Below the pieces are notes generated by a model. That model made no database searches. It had not been told where the DNA came from and saw only the letters and a list, made by a program, of their open reading frames with translations. Positions 1 to 5,502 of a DNA stretch of 9,815 nucleotides are shown here, one piece after another (position 1 is the first letter of the stretch; each line of letters opens with the position of its first letter). The translations under genes and the position numbers were made by a program. The DNA lies in the NCBI GenBank assembly GCA_001871755.1, contig MNXL01000158.1:1-9815 (forward strand). Reading direction: 5' to 3'. The stretch comes from Anaerolineae bacterium CG2_30_64_16 (GTDB lineage Bacteria > Chloroflexota > Anaerolineae > CG2-30-64-16).

Positions 1-120
1 GCAAAGGGCAAAGGGCAGATGGCAAAGGGCAGATGGCAAATAGCAAAGGGCAAGTCGGCAAAGGGCAAAGGGCAGATGGCAAAGGGCAGATAGCAAATAG
101 CAAAGGGCAGGTCGGCAACT
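1..120. repeat. Heptad repeat array arranged as a 57-bp tandem duplication
   Basis: Units of GGCAAAG, GGCAGAT and AGCAAAT run through the whole stretch. Positions 1-57 and 58-114 are two copies of a 57-bp unit differing at only two bases, so a larger duplication is laid over the 7-nt period. There is no unique spacer of CRISPR type and no coding sequence. The array runs off the left edge of the window. Confidence 0.9.
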
Positions 121-126
121 GGCGAT

Positions 127-157
127 GTCACCGTGTCACCGTGTCACCGTGTCACCC
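127..157. repeat. 8-nt tandem repeat GTCACCGT at the end of the unknown ORF
   Basis: Units at 127-134, 135-142 and 143-150 plus a partial fourth. The unit differs from the cas6-end repeat (GTCACCTT) at one position. On the minus strand it encodes the C-terminal DTVTR and the TGA (136-138), in the same phase as at the cas6 end. Confidence 0.9.
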
Positions 158-543
158 CCGCCCTCTGCGCAATCCAGCCGCTCCCAGAAATCGTCCTCGG
201 TGTCGATGCCGTGGAAGGTGGCCAGCAGACGCCCCACGACCTGCCAGCCGTCCGCGGCCAGCTCTTGCACGGCGCGCTCGACGCACCGCCGCGTGATGGC
301 CGCGCTGCCGGTCACGCGCAGCGGCTCCAGCCCAGGTTCGGGCCAGCATACATCGTCGCGCAGCGGCACGTAGCAGATGTAGCTGATAGTGGCCGTGGGT
401 AACAACGCCAGGTCACCCTCGCGGTCGAACACCAGGAACACCTGCCCGCCCTGCTCGTCACTGCGCCGATCGAACGGCGCCGGCCGCCACCCGTGCCAGC
501 GGATCACCGGCTGTGCGCTGGCGACGCTTCTCTCTCCAACCAT
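136..543 (-). CDS. Unrecognised 135-aa protein downstream of cas4
   Basis: I do not recognise a family. The ATG at 543 is preceded by a strong GGGGAGGAG (546-554), and the product has a normal protein composition rather than repeat translation. An early tryptophan-rich part (VIRWHGWRPAPFD) is followed by apparent beta strands (QVFLVFDREGDLALL, TISYICYVPL), a likely helix (RRCVERAVQELAADGW) and an acidic end (DTEDDFWERLD). There is no signal peptide or membrane segment, and cysteines at 57, 66, 87 and 125 form no clear metal motif. It reads as a small alpha/beta soluble protein. It follows cas4 in the same direction after a 106-nt gap, in the slot where cas1 is often found. The last residues, DTVTR, and the TGA come from an 8-nt repeat. 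It could be a type I-D accessory protein or simply a passenger bracketed by inverted heptad arrays. The frame continues upstream into the repeat (to 639), which I reject as the start. Confidence 0.65.
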   Translation of the reverse strand: MVGERSVASAQPVIRWHGWRPAPFDRRSDEQGGQVFLVFDREGDLALLPTATISYICYVPLRDDVCWPEPGLEPLRVTGSAAITRRCVERAVQELAADGWQVVGRLLATFHGIDTEDDFWERLDCAEGGGDTVTR

Positions 544-545
544 CG

Positions 546-554
546 CTCCTCCCC
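546..554 (-). promoter_or_regulatory. Ribosome binding site of the unknown ORF
   Basis: GGGGAGGAG on the minus strand, just before the ATG at 543. It argues that the ORF is translated and decides against the repeat-encoded upstream start. Confidence 0.7.
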
Positions 555-600
555 AATCCTGCTGCGTTGTCCCGTATTGCGTGGTGCGTAGTGTGTGTTC

Positions 601-671
601 CATCCGCCCATTTGCCATTTGCCATTTGCTATTTGCCATTTGCTATTTGCTATCCGCCATCCGCCATCAGC
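601..671. repeat. Heptanucleotide tandem repeat array (CATTTGC/TATTTGC/CATCCGC)
   Basis: About ten consecutive 7-nt units, mostly CATTTGC, TATTTGC and CATCCGC on the plus strand, with one extra base at 608. The array overlaps the end of cas4 and supplies its stop codon (650-652). It lies in inverted orientation to the array at 1-120: 639-654 is the exact reverse complement of 89-104 (16 bp). Confidence 0.9.
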
Positions 672-1240
672 CATTGCGTTTCTTTCGGCAGGCAGAGCGG
701 CTCCAGGCTGCACTCCCGACAGCGCGCCTGCTGGGTCGTGTGCGGCGGCATGACCCCGGCCGTCAGTAGATCGAAGGCCCGGGCCACAGCCCGCTCGGTC
801 TGGACGCGCAGTTCGGGGGTAAAGGGCACCGCAACCCGATGCCGCGAGCGGTAGTAGAAAATCTCACCGGCGGGCACGGGCCGGCCGGTCTGCTCCTCCA
901 GACACAGCGCCTGCGCGCACAGTTGCACCTGGTCGTTGTCCCAGCGGCCCTGCCTGCCGCGCTTGTATTCCACCGGCCGCAGCACCCCGCCGGCCTCTTC
1001 CACCAGGTCGCAGAAGCCGTTGAGGCGCAGCCGGTCGGAGTAGACTGCCAGCCGGCGCACCACGCGGCCCTCTTCGATCCGCTCCTCCCCCGGCCGGTCG
1101 GCCCGCTGATGGCGCAACGTCCCCTCCAGCAGCGCCGCGTTCACCGCCAGCTCGCCCACCACGTACATGTACCAAAACCGCCGCTCGCAGTAGAGCAGTT
1201 GGTTCAGGTAGCTGAGAGGGAGGTAGTCGGGTAGTTCCAT
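650..1240 (-). CDS. cas4: CRISPR adaptation exonuclease Cas4, 196 aa
   Basis: RecB-like iron-sulfur nuclease that trims and selects prespacers by PAM before Cas1-Cas2 integrates them. Seen: N-terminal cysteine C18 (YCERRFWYMY), H44, the nuclease residues D78 (GFCDLVEE), E91 and K93 (PVEYKRG), the QVQL motif (Q104-L107), and a C-terminal cluster C174, C177 and C183 (CRECSLEPLC). C18 with the three C-terminal cysteines would hold a 4Fe-4S cluster. All key residues are present, and the length is usual. The ATG at 1240 (MELPDYLPLSYLNQLLYC) is chosen because Cas4 proteins begin just before this segment. The ribosome site there is weak (GAGAGGG, about 3 nt away), and the frame upstream is only repeat. 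The last residues, about WLMADGG, and the TAG stop derive from a heptanucleotide repeat. The usual cas1 partner is not next to it in this window. Confidence 0.92.
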   Translation of the reverse strand: MELPDYLPLSYLNQLLYCERRFWYMYVVGELAVNAALLEGTLRHQRADRPGEERIEEGRVVRRLAVYSDRLRLNGFCDLVEEAGGVLRPVEYKRGRQGRWDNDQVQLCAQALCLEEQTGRPVPAGEIFYYRSRHRVAVPFTPELRVQTERAVARAFDLLTAGVMPPHTTQQARCRECSLEPLCLPKETQWLMADGG

Positions 1241-1264
1241 GGGCCCTCTCGTAACTGGTAACTT

Positions 1265-1345
1265 GGTAGACTGGTAGATTGGTGGAATGAGCATCCCAAT
1301 CTACCAATCTACCAATCTACCAACTACTAATCTACCAATTTACCA
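1265..1345. repeat. Hairpin and 8-nt tandem repeat in the cas6-cas4 gap
   Basis: Arms 1265-1282 and 1296-1313 are inverted copies with 17 of 18 matches around a 13-nt loop. The right arm continues as a degenerate CCAATCTA tandem array to about 1345. The element fills most of the 149-nt gap between the cas6 stop and the cas4 start. In the mRNA it forms a stem ending about 25 nt before cas4. No U-run follows, so it is not an evident intrinsic terminator. Confidence 0.85.
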
Positions 1346-1380
1346 GTGTACACTCGCCACGGTCATAAAGTGAGGGTTTT

Positions 1381-1408
1381 TTCACCTTGTCACCTTGTCA
1401 CCTTGTCA
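1381..1408. repeat. 8-nt tandem repeat GTCACCTT at the cas6 stop
   Basis: About three and a half copies of GTCACCTT (plus strand). Read on the minus strand as GACAAGGT, the array encodes the last five residues of Cas6 and supplies its TGA (1390-1392). Because the period is 8, any reading frame entering it meets TGA within three units. Confidence 0.9.
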
Positions 1409-2262
1409 GGTATACCACCTACCAACCGTCGCGCCTGCCCCATCCCCATCGTCGTCTTCGTGCCCACCCCGCTGTAGAAGGCAAAGTCGGCCAGCAGGTT
1501 GAGGGTGCGCACGAAGGTTGGCGCCGGGTCCAGCGCCTCGAAGGTCACGTCGCCGAACCCGCCCGGATAGGTGCCGCGCTTGAGCTGGTAGACCGCGGTC
1601 TGCCAGTTGCGCAGTTCGCGCACGAAGACGTAGTCCGCGACCCACTGCTCGAACGCGATCGGAATCTCGTCGCCGGTCAGCCGGTTCCAGGCCCCGCGCA
1701 GCGACGCGAAGACGTACTGGGGGATGGGGATCAGCACCATACGCTGTTTGGCCGCGCCCAACGCGCCGAGGTTGATCGCGGTCGGGGTGGCGAGCACCAT
1801 CCGAATGCGCTGCTCCAGGCCGGCGGCGCCGCGCAGCCCACCGGCGGTGGTGTAGCCGGCCCAGGGGTGGCTGCCCGGTGTGCCGAGCGCGCTCTCCACA
1901 GCGAAGGTCACGTCGCCGATGCGCAGGCGCAGATCCGGCCCCGCGGCCAACAGGCGCTGCAGGAAGGCCAGGAACAGATCGGGGTCGAGCAACGTCAGCC
2001 GCAACGCGGCGCGGTTGCCGGCCCGCAGGTGATAGCCGCCCTCGTCCGGCCCGGCCGGCAGCTCGCGCAGCGGTGACAAGGTGAACGGCTGGCGGGCGTT
2101 CTGGCCGTGGAAATAAGCGGCCAACTCAGGATCGGCTGCGCGCACCAGGTCGAAGAACGCGGCGTGGGCCAGCGCGCCCTGCGTCAGCGGCACGCGGCCG
2201 TCGGTCGTCGCGATCAGGTTAACGACGATGGCGTTGAGGGTCAGGTCAGGGTTGAAGGACAT
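1390..2262 (-). CDS. cas6: CRISPR repeat endoribonuclease Cas6, 290 aa
   Basis: Cuts the CRISPR transcript within each repeat to make mature crRNAs. Seen: the C-terminal glycine-rich RNA-binding loop typical of Cas6, YSGVGTKTTMGMGQARRL (263-280), preceded by the LLADFAF strand. H33 (GALAHAAFFDL) is a good candidate for the catalytic histidine by position. The length is normal for the family. The ATG at 2262 follows AAGGAG (2270-2275, 7-nt spacer). The frame is also open for 55 codons upstream through the intergenic hairpin, including a TTG at 2394 behind GGGGAGGAG, but those residues are low-complexity repeat translation and do not look like Cas6. The last residues, DKVTR, and the TGA come from an 8-nt tandem repeat (GACAAGGT). 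The catalytic residue assignment is inference; the family is clear from the G-rich loop and neighbours. Confidence 0.92.
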   Translation of the reverse strand: MSFNPDLTLNAIVVNLIATTDGRVPLTQGALAHAAFFDLVRAADPELAAYFHGQNARQPFTLSPLRELPAGPDEGGYHLRAGNRAALRLTLLDPDLFLAFLQRLLAAGPDLRLRIGDVTFAVESALGTPGSHPWAGYTTAGGLRGAAGLEQRIRMVLATPTAINLGALGAAKQRMVLIPIPQYVFASLRGAWNRLTGDEIPIAFEQWVADYVFVRELRNWQTAVYQLKRGTYPGGFGDVTFEALDPAPTFVRTLNLLADFAFYSGVGTKTTMGMGQARRLVGGIPDKVTR

Positions 2263-2269
2263 GATTTGA

Positions 2270-2275
2270 CTCCTT
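2270..2275 (-). promoter_or_regulatory. Ribosome binding site deciding the cas6 start
   Basis: AAGGAG on the minus strand, 7 nt before the ATG at 2262. It supports MSFNPDL as the true N-terminus rather than the repeat-encoded upstream extension. Confidence 0.8.
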
Positions 2276-2307
2276 GATCTCTCGAACGAGATGGGTGGGG
2301 TGGGATG

Positions 2308-2380
2308 CAGCGGATGGAAGCGGATAAGCGGATGAGCTGTGGTGGAGCGTGGGCATCCGCTTATCCGTTTTGATCCGTTG
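2308..2380 (-). repeat. 27-bp inverted repeat (hairpin) in the cas3-cas6 gap
   Basis: Left arm 2308-2334 and right arm 2354-2380 are inverted copies matching at 23 of 27 positions, around a 19-nt loop. The innermost 14 bases (CGGATAAGCGGATG) are perfect. The arms are built on an approximately 8-nt motif, GCGGATAA/GCGGATGA. The hairpin would form in the operon mRNA 46 nt before the cas6 ATG. It lacks a following U-run, so it is not a standard intrinsic terminator. It may instead be an RNA-processing or stability element, or a selfish repeat. Confidence 0.85.
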
Positions 2381-2407
2381 CCGACAGGTTCCAAGGCTCC
2401 TCCCCTT

Positions 2408-4726
2408 TCAAATAATGATCGGTACACTGTCTTCGGTTCTTTCGCGCCACCACAGGTAGCCTTTTATCTCGGCATGAACGACAAAGGCCGATGTTCCGAC
2501 CAATGCGCGGTAGTCATTCTCTGTTCCGTCCGCGAAAGTCACGTGCAAAGTGCGGGAAAACAAGTCACGGTTGCGCAGAAGGTTCATCAGCCGCCCCTCA
2601 TCCTGATTCTTGACGATCAGAATCGGCACATACCGATCTTCGATTGCATATCGTAACGCCGAGTCGAGCGGCATTGAACCGACTTTCGGCACTTCGGCCC
2701 CCACCCTGATACCTTTGAGCGCCACCGGTCTGCGACAGTACAACGACTCAAACACTTCGCGGGATAGACGCTCGGCCTGATACGCCAGGGTGATCCACAA
2801 TCGTTGGGGGCGATGATCGCGCAGGTGACAGTACACCTCGGTGGATTCTGCCGTCATTCCTGTTGCCTGCTCGAACACCCGCTCGTCAGCGAAGTAATCA
2901 GCTACAAAGTTCGCCGCCACGTGCAGCGCGTCGTACAAGGTCACGTCCGACTCGGCCAGCAGGTGCTGAGGATCATACACGCACGCTGTCGGCGATTGGA
3001 ACGCATCGCGAAAATTGAACAGCGCCTCGGTCTGCCAATACTGACTTTCTATCCACGGCAGCAGCAACTTGGTTTGGGCGCTCTTGTCGTTATGCAATCG
3101 CCGCGCCAACCGATCGGCGTCGTCCGGACCGTCCAGGGCGGGGTTCAGCCAACCCACGTACTCGGGCACGAAATCGTCCAAGTGTTCGTGTTTCTTCTCC
3201 CGCACAACCTCCCGCAGCTTCTCGAATCGCCGCATCTGGCCTTTGAGTGTGCCGAAATACCACTTGCGGCTATCGGAGGCAAAGGTCTGCCGCACCGTGT
3301 CGAACAGCCGCTCGATCCAGTCGTGCATGTCTGGCGGCATCTGGCGTTCCAGTTGAAAGATCGGCCAGAACGCTTCGAGCACAGCATACGAGCGCAGGTA
3401 CGCGTACAGATCGTTGCGCGGGGGCAAGGCCTCATTCACGACGGCTTTGAGCTGAACGCGGGTGATGCTCTGTCCGACTAACGCCATCAGGTGCGCTCGC
3501 GCTTCGTCGTCTACCAGCGCCACTGCGGTTGCAGGCACATCGGTCTGCAGCCGGCCCAGCACACGGCCGGCGCGGCCCAAGCGCTGCAAGAACGCGTCCC
3601 GAGAGCGGGCGTCGAAGACGACAAAATCGAGCGGCTGGCGCGTTTTGCCTGGGCGGTCGAAGTTGTAACCCAGGTCTACGGTTGGCGTCGCCAGGATCAA
3701 AGGCCGGACGCTGGCCGTCCGCCGCGAGTCTGCGGACTCGGCGCCGGTGATCCGGCCCATGCGCCCGTCGAAATCCGGCCCGCCCAGGGCCGCCCACGCC
3801 TGGTTGATGCGCCACAGGGCATTGCTGATCAGGGCGCCCTCGCGTCCAGCATCGAGCCAGGCGCGCAGCAGGGCGCGATTCGGGGCTGCACCGGCAAACT
3901 CGTCCAACGCCGCGACTTGCACTTGGAGTTCCAGAGACGCCAAGGCTGGCGTGGTCGGGTAGGTCGCGCTTTCGAGCGGCTCATTGTCGGGGCTGATCCA
4001 GGCGATCTCTCCTGGAGCAAACAGGCGGTCAAGGTACTCACGTACCGTCGGCTCCGGCGTGGCCGAAAGTAGACAGACGCGGCGTCCGGTGGCGAAGTAG
4101 CCCCACTCGCGACAGATCGCGAAGAAGAACAGGAAGTTCGCGAGCTGCTTGGCCGAGTAGTAGTGGAACTCGTCCACGATGACGTAGTCGAAGCGGGTCA
4201 GAAACTGCTGGAACAGGTTGCGCGCATCGTGCGGATTGTAGGCTGCATAGTACAGTGCGTAGTAGAAGATGTCGGGGTTAGTGACAGCGACGATCGGCTT
4301 GCGGCCGTCCCAGCCGTCGTAGTCCTGCGGGTTCTGGAACAGGCGGTTGAGCTTCTCGCCACCGCGCTCCCCCTCTCGGGGCGCGGATAACCCCCGCAAC
4401 GTAGGAGCGTCCACATGGAGAACGTGCACGTCCAGCTTGGCGCGGCAGACAAACTCGCGCACGTCGCCCACGTGTTGGCGAATCAACTCATTGGTCGGCG
4501 CGATTAGCAGCGTGTTTACCCCGCGCGGCACAACGTTCATCAAGTGCAGCAGCGCCGCGCGGGTTTTGCCGGTGCCGGTGTTGTAGGTGTTTACTACCAG
4601 TGGATGATCCCGTAACGCCTGGCAGGTACGCCACTGATGATAGAGCAGCCCCGGCGTGCTCTCGGCAAAGGGATTGGCCGGGGCCAGCTTCTCGGCGTAT
4701 GGCAGCAGGTAAATCGTCTCGCTCAC
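2408..4726 (-). CDS. cas3: Type I-D Cas3' superfamily 2 helicase without HD domain, 772 aa
   Basis: ATP-dependent DNA helicase recruited to the target-bound type I-D complex to unwind DNA. Seen: Walker A NTGTGKT (49-55), motif Ia IAPTNELIRQH (75-85), Walker B DEFH (185-188), motif III SATPEP (221-226), motif V ATPTVDLGYNF (346-356) and the arginine-finger motif VI QRLGRAGR (381-388). No HD nuclease motifs occur at either end; the protein starts directly with the helicase core. In type I-D the HD is carried by Cas10d, so this is the expected split and not a truncation. The roughly 380-residue C-terminal part has no motif I can name. The start is GTG at 4726, overlapping the csc1 stop by 4 nt. 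Residues about 114-125 (SAPREGERGGEK) are encoded by a small GC-rich hairpin that looks like an in-frame repeat insertion. Confidence 0.95.
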   Translation of the reverse strand: MSETIYLLPYAEKLAPANPFAESTPGLLYHQWRTCQALRDHPLVVNTYNTGTGKTRAALLHLMNVVPRGVNTLLIAPTNELIRQHVGDVREFVCRAKLDVHVLHVDAPTLRGLSAPREGERGGEKLNRLFQNPQDYDGWDGRKPIVAVTNPDIFYYALYYAAYNPHDARNLFQQFLTRFDYVIVDEFHYYSAKQLANFLFFFAICREWGYFATGRRVCLLSATPEPTVREYLDRLFAPGEIAWISPDNEPLESATYPTTPALASLELQVQVAALDEFAGAAPNRALLRAWLDAGREGALISNALWRINQAWAALGGPDFDGRMGRITGAESADSRRTASVRPLILATPTVDLGYNFDRPGKTRQPLDFVVFDARSRDAFLQRLGRAGRVLGRLQTDVPATAVALVDDEARAHLMALVGQSITRVQLKAVVNEALPPRNDLYAYLRSYAVLEAFWPIFQLERQMPPDMHDWIERLFDTVRQTFASDSRKWYFGTLKGQMRRFEKLREVVREKKHEHLDDFVPEYVGWLNPALDGPDDADRLARRLHNDKSAQTKLLLPWIESQYWQTEALFNFRDAFQSPTACVYDPQHLLAESDVTLYDALHVAANFVADYFADERVFEQATGMTAESTEVYCHLRDHRPQRLWITLAYQAERLSREVFESLYCRRPVALKGIRVGAEVPKVGSMPLDSALRYAIEDRYVPILIVKNQDEGRLMNLLRNRDLFSRTLHVTFADGTENDYRALVGTSAFVVHAEIKGYLWWRERTEDSVPIII
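4362..4386 (-). repeat. GC-rich inverted repeat inside cas3 coding sequence
   Basis: Arms 4362-4372 (CCGCGCTCCCC) and 4378-4386 (GGGGCGCGG) pair with a single bulged base around a short CT-rich loop. It encodes part of an S-A-P-R-E-G-E-R-G-G-E-K segment between helicase motifs Ia and II. The proline/glycine/glutamate-rich composition differs from the flanking helicase fold, as expected for a surface loop. Confidence 0.5.
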
Positions 4727-5502
4727 GGTAGACTCTCAACGCCGAATCGCATCCCCGCCGGCAGCCAGCCACCATCGGGCGCCCGGTAGAACGCGCCAGC
4801 CAGCCGCGCATGGCGAATCAGAGGCACCGGATGAATGCTGACCAGATCGAACGTGCCGAGCGCTTTGGGATCAGGCAGATCGGCAGGATTGAGGAAGACA
4901 CTTACCGTCTCGCCGGGGCGTTGTTCTGGCCGACTCGTCGCGTGGGTAACTTCCACGCTGGCTTTGCTCATCCATTTACCCAGGCGGATGTAGCGCGGCA
5001 GCGGCAACGGCTCGCGCGCAATGACGTAGCACACGGCGCGATTTCCCAACGCCAGCATCTTGATCCGACCGTGCTGCGGAAAGTTGTTGGCCGTCACCTT
5101 CTGTTGACTGCCGGTGACCGGGTCGACGATGTACCAGTTCGTCCCATCCTTTCTCGCCCGCCGGTCATCGGGCCGCGTAACAATAGCGTTGTTGGCGAAG
5201 GCGTACCAGTAGGCGTCGGTTTGGGCGTTGAATTGGCTCAACGTGAACTTCGGCTCGCCCAGGATCGTCGCCGGCGTCACGTACACGCCGCGTTGGTTCA
5301 ACGGTAGCAAGTCGGCCTTGTACCGCACCGTCGTGTCGCTGTGGTATGGCGCTGCACACAATCCCAGCGCGTAGGCCAGCGCGTAATTGCCGATCAACGG
5401 CTCAGTCTGATAAAACGCACTGATCTCACGGCTGGCGAAGAAGGTGGGCTCCCACAGCGTGATCTCGCAGCGGTAGATGTGCGCTGTCTCACTCGTCGTC
5501 AT
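4723..5502 (-). CDS. csc1: Type I-D Cas5-family protein Csc1, 259 aa
   Basis: Cas5-like subunit expected to hold the 5' handle of the crRNA and contact Cas10d in the type I-D complex. Seen: an N-terminal beta-strand-like segment (HIYRCEITLWEPTFFASREI, 8-27), the motif TEPLIGNYALAYALGL (33-48), and IRLGKWMSKA (172-181). The order of these segments is that of the Csc1 family, and the length is usual. The frame is open 55 codons further upstream, but that part is an antisense-like shadow of csc2. The ATG at 5502 has a GGGGAGG site (5509-5515, 6-nt spacer) and sits inside the last codons of csc2 (14-nt overlap). The TGA stop overlaps the GTG of cas3 by 4 nt (GTGA). Csc2-Csc1-Cas3 are therefore probably made in a coupled fashion. 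The exact residues binding RNA cannot be told from sequence alone. Confidence 0.93.
   Translation of the reverse strand: MTTSETAHIYRCEITLWEPTFFASREISAFYQTEPLIGNYALAYALGLCAAPYHSDTTVRYKADLLPLNQRGVYVTPATILGEPKFTLSQFNAQTDAYWYAFANNAIVTRPDDRRARKDGTNWYIVDPVTGSQQKVTANNFPQHGRIKMLALGNRAVCYVIAREPLPLPRYIRLGKWMSKASVEVTHATSRPEQRPGETVSVFLNPADLPDPKALGTFDLVSIHPVPLIRHARLAGAFYRAPDGGWLPAGMRFGVESLP

Noticed and set aside
1..120. Repetitive stretch as a CRISPR array
   Set aside because: The period is 7 nt with a 57-bp block duplication. There are no 25-40-bp constant repeats alternating with unique spacers.
544..639. N-terminal extension of the unknown ORF starting MANSKWQMAN
   Set aside because: This is a translation of the heptad repeat; the strong ribosome site before the ATG at 543 gives a better start.
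1346..1392. Intrinsic terminator after cas6
   Set aside because: Short A-runs follow the stop on the transcript, but there is no stem followed by a U-run, and cas4 continues in the same direction.
2804..4072. Plus-strand open frames opposite cas3
   Set aside because: Antisense shadows of the helicase gene with arginine- and alanine-rich low-information translations.
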